DNA from: Gordionus sp. m RMFG-2023
Lineage: Eukaryota; Nematomorpha; Gordioida; Chordodea; Parachordodidae
DNA length: 64,000 nucleotides
Direction of reading: 5' to 3'
Assembly: GCF_954871325.1 (NCBI RefSeq)
Contig: NC_088776.1
Coordinates: 61,962,954 to 62,026,953 of the forward strand
Of this stretch, positions 1-11,339 are shown one piece after another; position 1 is the first letter of the stretch, and each line of letters begins with the position of its first letter. Under the pieces are notes generated by a model that ran no database searches, was not told the origin of the DNA, and saw nothing but the letters and a program-made list of their open reading frames with translations. The position numbers and the translations under genes were made by a program.

Positions 1-1116
1 AAAAAATCTATGGGCAAACTAATATAAATGATAAAGTTCAAATTTTAAATGTTCTAGGCAAAATTTTTGTCACAATTACAAAAGTAAGTTTCTATACATA
101 CTGGAATACGTTTATAGAAAAATCTTGTTTTTGGAATTTAAAAAATGGGCTCAAAAAATGATTTAAAGATTTTAATAAAGGCAATAACGTTAAACAGATA
201 TATTACATAAATTAATATTTTTTAAAATAATTTATTTATTATCATAATATGTGTATTTTAAAACTAATTCATATAAATAGTTGATTGAGATCTTCAATGC
301 TTCCGTCTTTCCTTCTTTCCAAGATTAATAATATTGAATATTAATGTTCACGTTAAAGATATCTTACAAAATTAATTTTTTCGTAAAATATATTTATATT
401 AAAATCATACACATTATTAACAATATACCATATTTAATCTTTGATTTGGTGATGGAATTAATGGCCTTACTTAATTATTTTTATAATATAATATAAATTT
501 TTATTCATATATAAACATTCATTTATTAATTAATTTTTATATTACTGGGAATTTTATGAAAATCATTACATATTTTATATTGCTATTAAAATAAAAAAAT
601 ATTTAATTTATTATCAGATGATGACTTAAGGTTAGATGGTTTAACTTAAGTTTCTTAGTTATCCCTAATTTGCGACTTCACGAATCATCATTTCTAAAAA
701 AAATGTGAATTCTAATTCTGTTTATATATCTCTTTCCTTGGACATATGTCGAGCGATAATTTTAATCAAAAAAATAAAGACTGAAAATAAGAACCCTTAC
801 ATGAACTCAAGGAATATAAAAAATATTCTAATGACTATCTTAAAATATAAATATTAGTGTATTTTTTTGATAATATGTATTTGAATTGAGAGTTTGAACA
901 TCATTGTAAAAGATAAAAAGTTGAATCTATATATAAAATAATGATAGATTGAATAATGAAGAATATGAAGATTGAAACAAAATTTATGATTTCCTTTTAT
1001 TCATTTCCATTAATTATAAAATAATAAATTAATAAGTAATGTTAAAAAGTACATTATTAACATTATAAAAGATTATAATAAAAAAATTAAAGTTAAAAAG
1101 TAATAAAATAAACTCA
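1..1116 (+). repeat. Repeat family A, copy 1 (first part)
   Basis: AT-rich non-coding sequence that is recognisably the same as 32598-33430 and 41520-42600 in this window. Shared landmarks include the stretch at 1-70 (again at 32598), the block around 320-470 (again near 32800-32970) and the 'atcagatgatg' block near 615 (again at 6230, 33125, 42310 and 63855). No reading frame of note is present. The copy is interrupted at about 1117 by inverted repeats and a LINE, then resumes after 3740. The nature of family A is unknown. It may simply be intron sequence amplified by segmental duplication. Confidence 0.7.
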
Positions 1117-1125
1117 AAATCCTTT

Positions 1126-1175
1126 ATTTTCAATTTTCAAATAATAAATAATATAAAGTATTAAAAAAAACGAAA
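1126..1175. repeat. Left arm of inverted repeat bracketing LINE copy 1
   Basis: The reverse complement of this stretch matches 3363-3412 at nearly every position over about 50 bases. The arms lie immediately outside the 5' break and the 3' tail of the LINE. They could be terminal inverted repeats of a carrier element, or an inverted copy of the LINE 3' tail made during insertion. Confidence 0.75.
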
Positions 1176-3347
1176 CTTCGATCAAAGCATCCCACAACAA
1201 CATTTATGCCAATATTGCCCCAACCCTATTCCTATTGTGCAGCAGACTTCACACAGGAAGAAGTAAGGAAAGCAATCCTATCTTTTCATCGGGATTCGGC
1301 TCATGGTCTAGATGGGATTTGACCAATTTTTTTACAGGACATTACCTCTCCTGTGATCTGTACACAGGTTTCAATTCTCATTAAAATCACAAATTTAGTC
1401 AACAAAATCCTAAACGGAGACGTACCCAGCTTTATTACCCCCTTACACTTCGGTGCCAGACTCATCGCACTCCAAAAACCAAACAAGGACATTCGGCCCA
1501 TCGCAATTGGTTCAACATACCGTAGATTGGTCGCTAAATTAATCGCATCTAGAATCAAACACGATGCCGCACACATTCTAAGCCCCTACCAACTGGGTGT
1601 AGGGATACCTGGTGGGTGTGAAGCTGCTGTGCACTTAACAAGAATTCACCTTGAAAATAACCCAAAAAACGAATCCCTAGTAAAAATTGACTTCTCTAAC
1701 GCCTACAACACTCTTTCGCGCAACACGTTCCTACATTCAACTTGCTTCCATTTCCCCGCTTACACCAAATTTATTTTCTCTTGCTACCAATCACCAACAA
1801 TCTTACAATACAACAAAGAAAAGATACTTTCTGTCGAGGGTATCCAACAGGGTGACTCTCTCGGATCCCTTCTCTTTAGTCTTGGAATCAATGACATGAT
1901 AAAATCAATAAACTCTTCATGTACTCTATCGCTCCACGCTTGGTATATTGATGATGGAATCTTTAGTGGTCCCTGTAGTGAAATTGCCAAAGCAGTCAAC
2001 ATAATTTAAGAAATGGGCACAGCCATTGGACTTTCGCTTAACCAGAGCAAATCTGAATTCTCACTAAATTCTAACGCTTCCAACATTCACGATTTCAAAT
2101 TCACATCAAGCGTTGAATTAACACATCTAGGATCGCCTGTAGGAGGACACGAGGCAATAAGCATCTTTCTTCATTGCACACTTGACATACTCCTTAAACT
2201 GGAGGACATCTTTACACTTCTTCCATCACACAAGTCCTTTTTTTTGCTAAAAAATTTCTTTTTTATACCAAGGATTCTTTACGCATTTCGGTCAACACCA
2301 ATTTTTAAATATCCTATTCCTCCCCAAACTTACGAAAAAGGAATAAAGGACTTAACCGAAAAAATAGTAAATATCAGATTCAACGAAACCGCTTGGGCCC
2401 AAGCAACTCTTCCAACCAAATTTGGTGGTCTCGGCATCAGATCTCCACTTGACTTAGCAATAACTACTTTCATATCGAGTAGTCTTTTGACAAAGCCAAT
2501 AACCACCGCCCATAATTCTAAAGAAGACCTTTCCTTAATTGTGGCGGATATTTGGAAAACAAGGATCAATGCTGATTCTCATCCCCCCACAACCCATAGA
2601 CAGAAAGACTGTGATGTACCAGTGGTTGCTCGCTACGTTGAAACTCTCTTATCTAGCATGCAATCTACTGACCGCACCCTATTCTCTTCCCTGCTCAATG
2701 GTACGGGACATGAGTTTCTTGAGGCCATCCCATCTACCAATCTTAAGCTTCAACTATCAAACAATAAATTTACCCACGCCATCGGCATTCGTCTAAATTG
2801 TTCCATCACTCACCCTCACATCTGCTCAGGGTTGACTCGAAGGGTAGACATAGTTTACATTGTCTCTCCTGCAACGGACGATTCATCAGACACAAGCAAT
2901 GTAATACAATCATCCAACATGCACTGAAATCCGCCCAAATTCCTTCCACTCTAGAACCCCTTGGCTCCATCCAACCACGCTATCAACATCCTTGACCAGA
3001 AGGAACAACTTAAAACTTCTAAATACACAGAAATAATGAACGATCATTGCTTCATCCCAATCATATCAACCACTCTTGGCACCTTCGGCAAACTCGCCTT
3101 AGCATTTTTCAAAAACTTAGGCAAACTCTCAGAAGAACCTCGAGAGGGTTTTTTTCTTCATCAACGATTATCCATAGTGATTTTCAAGCTAATTATATCA
3201 GTTTCAATGGTAGTCTTCTAGCCAAAGAGCTATCCTAGACAACACTTAAGTCCCTTTTTCATTTTTGTTTCCCTGCGTCACACCATCTCCGTTCTTTTTT
3301 TTAAATAGTATTATTATATATTTTTAAAACATTTTTAAATATATTAA
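1168..3347 (+). mobile_element. LINE (non-LTR retrotransposon) copy 1, 5'-truncated and broken
   Basis: The reading frame runs from a pre-RT segment (LRSKHP, then EEVRKAILSF and SAHGLDG) through a reverse transcriptase. Visible RT motifs are RPIAIGSTYRRL, motif A LVKIDFSNAYNTL (about 1678-1716), motif B GIQQGDSLG (about 1838-1866) and the catalytic WYIDDG (about 1941-1958), followed by a thumb region. Before the RT block a TGA follows HGLDGI at about 1319, and a TAA at 2007-2009 replaces a Lys codon kept in copy 2. Near 2830 and 2957 it lacks segments present in copy 2. The second loss is about 100 bp and removes the C-terminal RPD...LVWD endonuclease-like motif. The joint falls in a short shared 'accc' tract. 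The remaining zinc-knuckle region is frameshifted. The element is incapable of moving by itself. The tail after 3250 is shared with copy 2 to about 3347. Confidence 0.92.
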
Positions 3348-3362
3348 AACATAAAATATTAT

Positions 3363-3412
3363 ATTTTCGTTTTTTTAATACTTTATATTACTTATTATAT
3401 GAAAATTGAAAA
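3363..3412. repeat. Right arm of inverted repeat bracketing LINE copy 1
   Basis: Reverse-complement partner of 1126-1175. It begins a few bases after the point where the two LINE copies stop resembling each other. Confidence 0.75.
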
Positions 3413-3630
3413 GTAATAAATAAAAAAAAATAAAAAATAAAAAGGAAAAGAATTTTTTTCAATAAATTTAAAAGTGAATTATATACACTAAATCTCAAAT
3501 AAATATCTTCCTTTAAATGTGCATTTTCATAATATCCTCATCTACATATGCGAAATTAAGTATAATATCTTAATAATTCTTCTAATTTTAAGGAAATTTT
3601 TTGTAAAATTATTCATCTGAATATTATAAC

Positions 3631-3726
<96 letters not shown>

Positions 3727-3751
3727 AATATAAAAAAAAGAAAGAAAGAAA
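3631..3751 (+). repeat. (GAAA)n microsatellite
   Basis: About 24 perfect tandem units of GAAA run to 3727. A short interruption (TATAAAAA) follows, then three more units. The reverse-complement motif (TTTC)n occurs as a short array at 8814-8843. Confidence 0.98.
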
Positions 3752-5620
3752 ATGTTATATATTATGTACTAAGTGAATATTAAATAATTTAAAAAAAAAT
3801 ATATATAATTTAATTTCAAAGATTGATATATATATATATGGCTAGCATTTTTTTTAGTAAATGATTGGTAAAAAGATAATATTTTATGGCTAAATTAAGA
3901 AAATAATCCTGAATAATTTATCGATAATTTGATATTAATTGTAAACATGTACGAAACAATGCCAAGCATAATTTTTTTATTTAGGATTAATTACATTCAA
4001 TATTTAATCGTTTGCAAGGGAATAAACTAAGCTTTATTCATAGTAGGCTTTCCAAAATAGGTAATATCTCTTAATACTTACATCTGTAATGTTGGCCTGG
4101 CCTATATGGAAACACTAATACCAAAATGTATGTCAATATTTTGGGGTAAATTAGTAACTTTTGAGGGCTTTAATAAGCCATTATTCAGAAACTTTTTTAA
4201 ATAATTAGTGCGTATTTAGTACATTTTAGTGATTAAACCCTTTTTGTAGTTTCTAAAATAAGCATTCCAAAAACTTACATTTAAATATTTTCCCTTTTGA
4301 AAATATTTTTGACTCTTATGATTTTTCGATCTCTATATAGATTTATTGATCTTTTCTTTTTAAAAAAATATTTTAATTCTCATATTTTGAACATATATTT
4401 TTAAAAGTAATTTTGTCATTATAATGCCTTTTTGAGGAAATTTATAACTATATAATAGTTATATTTTTAGGAATATAATTAGAAATAAGTAATGTGTGCT
4501 AATTTTTATAAATTAAAGTTTAAAATAAAATCTTGCATGAAATTTATTCCCGCATAACCATAAAATAAATGTGGTATACAATTTGATAACCAGTTTCGCA
4601 TTAATGTGAGTAATTAAGAATTTTTATTTTAGATTTAAGTTTATCAAACTTCTTGTATTGTTTGTATATTAAAATTACACATATTATATTAATATAATAT
4701 ACATATGGTAAATAAATTATGTTTATATATTGTAAATAAAATCTCCCTGAAAAAATCTATCATCAGTTACCTTATTTAAATTATTTTTTTTAATAAAAAC
4801 TTATAATATAGTTATTTCAGTTGTAAATTAGCATCCTTTTTCTGAAAGTTGGTAGATTAGCTGCATACCTCCTTCATTAGTTTCCCTTGCTACCTTACTC
4901 ATATTTAGAAGAGCCCATGAGTAGCTAAATAACTCATTCTTCTACCAGATCCTCGTTTATAGTATTGTTTAAAAGTCCGATTTTTATCGATTTCTCAAAA
5001 TGGCCATTTTAGCTAAAAAAATATTATGTGAGCATCGAAATTATACAAATATATGACCAAACATTTCTGCCAGCTATGAGAAAAATCATATAATGTTATT
5101 TTGGTTATAATCTTAATCGGACATTTTTTTTAAATCGACACGCTTTTAATAACATTACTTTTTATATTCTTACTCTGGAAGAATAGAAAAAGCGGGTTTA
5201 TTCTTCTATCGTGACCCCATTTCCTAACAGCGAATAAAAAGCCTTTACTAAGTCTTTGATTAATCTATTATTCAGTAGAATTTGGAGATATCCCTTTGCT
5301 CACTTTAACTCAAAATAAAAGATAATAAAGCTCATGAAGGATATCAAATGTAGAAAGAGGCACTGATAGCAGTGAATTAGCCTGCAGGAGTCCTAAATAT
5401 GTTAGTTTCTTCTAGAAAAGGTTCAATCCATAAAGTTCCCTTTAAAATTTCTCACTCTATACTAAATCATCTTAATTATATAAAATTTATTCAAAATACT
5501 CTCTGTCCTGTTTCAACATTCTGTAACAGGGCCTGTAGCTCAAATAAACTTGGGCATGGAGAGGTTTGTGTTTTGTTGATTATCATATGTAGAGTGTTAG
5601 GATAGGAAAACAAAAATTTA
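3752..5620 (+). repeat. Repeat family A, copy 1 (second part)
   Basis: Continues family A after the LINE insertion. Blocks at 3820-4035, 4155-4265, 4540-4600, 4830-4930 and 5170-5300 line up in order with 42765-43010, 43235-43370, 43590-43650, 44240-44330 and 44375-44480. No gene was recognised. A 68-codon frame at 5399-5605 has no family resemblance I can see and is probably chance. Confidence 0.65.
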
Positions 5621-5734
5621 TCAAATTTTCTCATTTAAAAAATGTTTCCCAGTGTTACCAACTACGAAAATTTTCCAAGTATATTGTTTGAATATCAATG
5701 TTAATGTTTATCTTGCATAATTATTCGTGAAATA

Positions 5735-8700
5735 TTTTTAATTATATTAAGGGCTTCTACCAAGGAAATCAAAAATATCAATATAAATTATTATCAATAT
5801 ATCATATTTAATCTTTTATTTGGTGATAATTATTTATTTATATATAATTATTAAATATATTTTTTTACTATGTAAACATTCATATAGTAAAATTCATTTT
5901 ATATTACTGGAAAATTTATTAAAATTATTATATATTCTACTGCTATCAACATATAAAATATTTTTTAGTTATTTATTCGTGAAATATTTTATAATTGTAT
6001 TAAGGGTCTCCCTACTAAGGAAATCAAATAATCAATACCCATTATTATCAATATACTATATTTAATCTTTTATTTGGTGATGGATTAAATGGCTTTCTTT
6101 AATTATTAAATAGATTTTTATTCCTATGTAAATCTTCATTTAGTAAAATCCATTTTATATTGGGATATTTATCAAAATCATTACATATTTTACTGGTATC
6201 AAAATAAATAAAAAAATTTTTTTTCAAATTTACTATCAGATGATGGTCTAAGACTAGATGGTTAAACTAGAACTTTAATTCGTAACTTCACTCATCTTCA
6301 TTTTTAAAAAAAATGTAAAGTTGGTTTAGCCGAGAATAAAAAATATTTCTTTATTAAGTCATATGTTGAACTGATTTTTTAATAAAAAAAAAATCATATA
6401 TCAGTATTATAAGAATTATTAATTTTTTCAAAAAAAATATTAAAATTACTATATTAAAATATAAATATTCATGTTTTTTGGTAACTTGTTATACGTTTTT
6501 ATAGAAAAAGCGTTATTTTTTATATTATAGGTTTATGTACTAAAAATATCAAATAATTTAAAACTAAAAAAATATATTAACTACAAAGATTAATATATAT
6601 GGCTATCATTTAGATCGCTCTCTAAAATTTTAATTAAAAAAAAATTTACAGTAAATGATTGGTTATTTAAGAAATTATTTTATGGCAATTTTGAAAAAAT
6701 ATGTTACCTAGTAATTTTACAAATAGTTAGATTTCATTGTAAACATTTACGAAACAAGTGTTAGGCATGATTTTTTTTTATAAGGATTAATTAAATAGTT
6801 TTTATTCAATATTTAATCGTTTGCAAAAAAATAGATAAAATTTATTCAGATTTGGAGGTATAAAATTTTTTGTCTTTGACTCAACCATTACTCTCTTCTG
6901 CCCTCCCTCATCTATTTTCATTGCTTTTGTCCCGTTCCCTTCCACAGAGAATTGTGATTATAATTTTTATTTAAAAATTTCTCATTTACCTCCTATATTC
7001 TTATTTTGGAGGGTTTATTCTTCTTTCTTGACCCCTTCCCCTTACAATGAATAAAAAACTTTTACCGAGTTATTGACTGATGTATCATTCAGTAAAATTT
7101 GGAGATATTAGGTCAATTTCTTTAAAAAAAGACCATCATCATTGGCTATAAGCTTTATCTGATCAGAGTTTGGAGATATATTTAAGTGATGGATTTAAAA
7201 TTATAGCCCAGCGTTTTATTTTTATAATTTAGTTTTCCCTTTATTTTATTTGAGCATTTTGCCAGAAAAAAGTGATAAAATTATTCTATCATCATGTACG
7301 AGATAAAAATTAAATGATTATGCCATTTCCATTATATACATATGTCATAAAAAAATGCATGTGAATGATAATTATTTTTTAATTAAAAATTAATTTATCT
7401 CTGTAAAATCTTTATTATTTTAAGTAATCAAAACAAACATAACTATTAAATTATAGATATAACAATAGTAACTATATAAAATTATTTAAATCTAAAAAAA
7501 ACAAAGAAATAAAGCATAAAAAGGGAAAGAGTAAGAAAATTGTAAGAAAGCCCATAAGAAAGAAGACTGACGTTTTAGGTGATGTAGTTTGCTTTGTAGC
7601 CAGTCTCTGTCATAGAAATAAGTCGTCTTGAGGCTCGTCTGGGAGTCAAAAAAATAAAACAGGTTTACCTTATGTTAGAATATTTAATTGGAATGAAAAC
7701 ACGATCTTTTTAGATTTTCAGATATTAGACAATTTTGAGCAGTAATTTTCCCAAACAATAAATTTACTCCATTCCATGAGAAAGCTGATTCCATTCGGTC
7801 ACCCACTATCCGATTTAATGAAGATTGAAATGAGTTCTGAAGATTGAAATCAAGTGAAAATTAATCGTTAGGTTGGTAGCATACTAGATCATATTCTACG
7901 CAGCGAGCTAGAAATAATCCCAATCATCTTAATTGGGTCTACAGGATGGGACATCAACGATACAATTTCTATAACGATAAAGCGTCTTCTAAGAAAAGAT
8001 ATCACTTTTAGAGGAGCATTGATGATGGGTTTGAAAAAAGGACTCAAAATAAATTAGTGAGAGCAAGATTAGTGTGAGACCTGATCCCAAACCACCACTT
8101 TTGTTTAGTAATGAAACATGAGCTCATGCAGTTTAATTTAATTTTATGCTCAAGATATTTTCGGTTAGATCTTTAATTCCCTTTTCATAAATCCTATGAA
8201 GCATTGTAAATTTTAATATAGGAGTTGATGCGCGAGATGCACAAACGATAAGGGGTGAAAGAAGTTTTTTAGGAAGAAAATTGACTAGTATATCAGGTGA
8301 GGAAGGCAATCAAGCTTAAGAAGGATATATGAGTAAAATGGAGGAAGGTGTTGTTGATAGTAAATTAGCTTGCAGAAGTACCTAAATTTGTTGGTTTCTC
8401 CTTGAAAGGGTTTTTAAAAGGGGATTCGAATAATAGGAATTTTATTGTAGAAATTTAGATTTGTTAGGGGTGAGAATGAGACCAAAAGCTCATCCCCTCT
8501 TCTTAATTATATTTAGAGTCTTATTGATAACATCATTATGTACAATAGTAATACTATAGTCGATATATCAGACATGGAGTGATAAAATTTATAATTTGAA
8601 TTTGTTTCGAGTTATAGACAAAAATAATAGGAATTCAAGTATATCAACTTGTTAAATGCCTTAGGTTTGGAGTATTTTGTGAGAGTTGAATTGAAAAATT

Positions 8701-8790
8701 AAAAAATTGCTAACAAGTGTAGAGTAATGGTGAGTTCTGTAATAAACATTATATAGATTTGCAATCAATTTTAATATATTTTATTTGTAT
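5735..8790 (+). repeat. Repeat family A, copy 2 (direct neighbour of copy 1)
   Basis: Restarts the family A order: 5735-5830 and again 5990-6090 match 32880-32975 and 42085-42190, 6230-6340 matches 42310-42430, 6540-6850 matches 42690-43015, and 6870-7100 matches 43025-43140 then 44375-44480. Thus a block of about 1.2 kb found in copy 1 and at 43.2-44.35 kb is missing here. 8320-8620 matches 5340-5480 and 44560-44760. Same orientation as all other copies. No coding region seen. Confidence 0.65.
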
Positions 8791-8813
8791 AATTACTCTT
8801 ATGATAAGGACGT

Positions 8814-8843
8814 GTCTTTCTTTCTTTCTTTCTTTCTTTCTTT
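8814..8843 (+). repeat. (TTTC)n short tandem repeat
   Basis: About seven tandem units of TTTC directly upstream of the MITE target site. Confidence 0.95.
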
Positions 8844-8868
8844 TGAATAAATTCAGCTACTACTCCAC

Positions 8869-9249
8869 CAGTGGCGTAGCTAGGAATTTTTCTTAGAGGG
8901 GGTCCATACATATAAAATCCTAAGGGCTTCGCTCCCAGACCCCCTTTAACGGCCTTCGGCCCTTTTCCCCAGCCTTCGGCCGGGTTTATCTTAAAAATCA
9001 TAACCACATCTTCGACAATATTTAATAAATATATTTTTTAAATGCATGAATATGTTATTCTTTATAATAATACTACCCAGAATAATTTCAATAGTAATAT
9101 AATATCCTTCCACAAACATCAAAACCAGAAAAATATAAATATTAATGGTATTTATTTGATTTTTAAGTCTTTTGAAGGTATACTCTAAAAAAAAAATTTG
9201 CTCTGGGAGGGGTCCAAATCCGAAAACCACCCCCGTAGCTACGCCACTG
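8869..9249 (+). mobile_element. hAT-type MITE, CAGTGGCGTAGC family, copy 1
   Basis: 381 bp flanked by a perfect 8-bp target duplication, tactccac at 8861-8868 and 9250-9257. Ends are CAGTGGCGTAGC and its exact inverse GCTACGCCACTG. An 8-bp duplication and a CAGTG-type end are hAT hallmarks. The interior is non-coding but carries GC-rich inverted motifs (GGGCTTCGC, GGCCTTCGGCC) that stand out against the AT-rich background. A second copy in the opposite orientation lies at 59685-60054. Non-autonomous: the transposase must come from elsewhere. Confidence 0.95.
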
Positions 9250-9939
9250 TACTCCACAATAGATATCAATTTATAATTATAAATAATTGACATTAACACT
9301 TTATATAAATTTATTTCTTATATTGGTTTATTTTGCAGTGGCATAAATTTTCTTCCTTATTTTATAAAATAAATAATCCAGATTATAGAAAAAAGGTATC
9401 TTTAAAAAAAATATTTGTATTATCCATAAAGAAATTTTTTATAAAAATAATTTTGATCCATATCTTTTTGAAATGATTGCGATTATTTATCCAAAGGATC
9501 AGCTGAATCCTTAACTTCAGGATTTAAATCAGTAAAACATTTACAGGTATTTGAAGAAAATTGATAAAATAAATATTTTGAAAAATTTTTTTTTTATTAG
9601 TATTTTATTGATAATGTAAAATTTTGAGAATTTTATAATTATTTTTTTTATGTAAAAATATTTACTTAGATAATCAAAAAATGTTAATGTAAATTCTTGT
9701 AAGAAAAATTGGGCATAGCCAATGTTTAAGATTATTTTTGGCTAGGATAAAATCAAAAATTATACTATTTTAGCGTTTCTGATAAAAATATTATTTCTTG
9801 AATTATGATTTAAAAGCTAAATCTTAAATTAATGATGCTTACTACCAAGTTATGGAAATATTTTAAATACCAACCTAATTTGCTAAATACCGACCAAAAT
9901 TTTTTAAAATGTAATAAGACCCATATTATTTTATATATT

Positions 9940-10100
9940 AATACAGAATCACGTGGTCGAGTCCGACCTCCTATATATTATCCCCTCAAGGATGGAACCA
10001 CCAAGTTAGATTAAGAAAAAAAAACATGACCATTTCCGGGATTCGAACCTGGGACTATGGGATAAGTAAGCCAAGCTCTTGCCTAGTTGGCCATAGAGGC
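9940..10100 (-). mobile_element. tRNA-derived SINE (or tRNA pseudogene with SINE-like body)
   Basis: Read on the - strand, a tRNA-like head begins GCCTCTATGGCC at 10100. An A-box-like TGGCCAACTAGG lies at 10093-10082 and a perfect B-box GGTTCGAATCC at 10049-10039. The T-stem pairs at four of five positions, but the 3' acceptor strand (AAATGGTC) does not pair with the 5' end, so it is not a working tRNA. A non-tRNA body follows (TAACTTGGTGGTTCCATC, 10014-9997, then a GGAGGTCGGACTCGACC segment), which is typical of a SINE. The tail and insertion duplication were not resolved, so the 3' border is approximate. Confidence 0.7.
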
Positions 10101-10581
10101 TTTCCAAAAATCACGATTTTTCAAATATATATAATAAATATATTTGATAGTGCCTATCCAAATGAAAATAAACAAAATTCAAATTTGATAGATGGTACCT
10201 TAAGGTACCAAGCATCATTAACCTAAATCTTATGAGCCTCAATATTAATATATAAATTGTAATAATCTATATAAGGTTTCATTCTCTCTATATATAATAT
10301 TATTTTGGCTATTTAACATGTGTTCTATATATTAGATGGCGACATTATTACGCCAAGCTTATTAAAAGCATCACCAAATTGCACTTCAAATTGAGGTCTG
10401 TGAATCAATTGCATCTTAATTTTTTAAGATTAATATAAAAATTTCAATATATTTAATATAAATATTTAGATATATTTTATGAAAGTACTTTAAAAATTGA
10501 AAAAATGTGAATAATTTGGATGAGGAAAGTAATAAAGCTCAACAGTCCGGGTTCCTCAGTTTAAACTAAAAGTTTAACCAA

Positions 10582-11062
10582 GCGGTTTGGTCTTTAAAGT
10601 CGGTTCCGAGGTTTGATCTGATTTTTAGAATTGATCTTCGATGTCCCTGGATCGATTGAAAAATTATATTTTTTAAATTATATATATTATTATCAAATTA
10701 TACTAAACAATTCAATCAACTATAATTCCTCGTGAAAAAAAATATTTTTCAAAGCAGTTGACATAATGAGAAAGAAGAAAAATGATTATCAAGCAAGATT
10801 TTACCAATCTAGTATAATGTATTCATGACTTAAAAATGGAATATCAAATGAATAAAATATTTAATCTTATGTAAAGCTGATTTTATTATTCTGTAATATA
10901 TATTAATTACTCGTTGTGTTATCAGCTATCATATAATATTATTTTTATATTTCAAAATAAATAAAATAAATTCTTCAATTTTATAATAAGAATATAATGT
11001 TTTATATAGGTATATTCAAAATCAATTAATAATTGGCTCCAGATTAAATGGCACCAAACCAC
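10582..11062 (+). mobile_element. Repeat family C copy 1, possible hAT-like MITE
   Basis: Begins GCGGTTTGGTC, and the inverse (accaaaccac, one mismatch) ends it. The same arrangement, with about 80% similar flanks such as the block at 10768-10825, is at 63021-63614. The resemblance continues a little past the right end, so the true borders are not settled and no target duplication was seen. No coding capacity. Confidence 0.5.
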
Positions 11063-11339
11063 GACCTTTAGAAAAGCTTAATATTCGCTAAATTTTTAAA
11101 TTTCGGTATTTCTTTAACGTTTTGAACACAATCTATTTCCATTTTTATAATAGAAATCATAAAAATCTATTAAGATATGTTATCCTCTTCTCTTCGTTAA
11201 AAAGGCTTAATATGATTTTTTTATTTTCTGATAAAGTTCGAGAATTCATCATTCAAACACAATTTCACTCAAAAAGGTATCTACAAGCTGAGTTTCCAAG
11301 TTTCGACATGCAAAGCCTGGTCTATGGAAACTATTAAAC

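Noticed and set aside
1301-1576. - strand frame opposite the LINE
   Set aside because: Shadow of the reverse transcriptase frame; same for the - strand frames at 1784, 2330, 37784, 38332 and 38966.
5820-6065. 81-codon hydrophobic frame
   Set aside because: Composed of Ile, Leu, Tyr and Phe as expected from AT-rich DNA, and the sequence belongs to family A, where other copies do not keep the frame.
8203-8260. Extra in-phase AG-(33 nt)-GT block in family A
   Set aside because: Not kept in the other family A copies and the donor is weak; likely chance.
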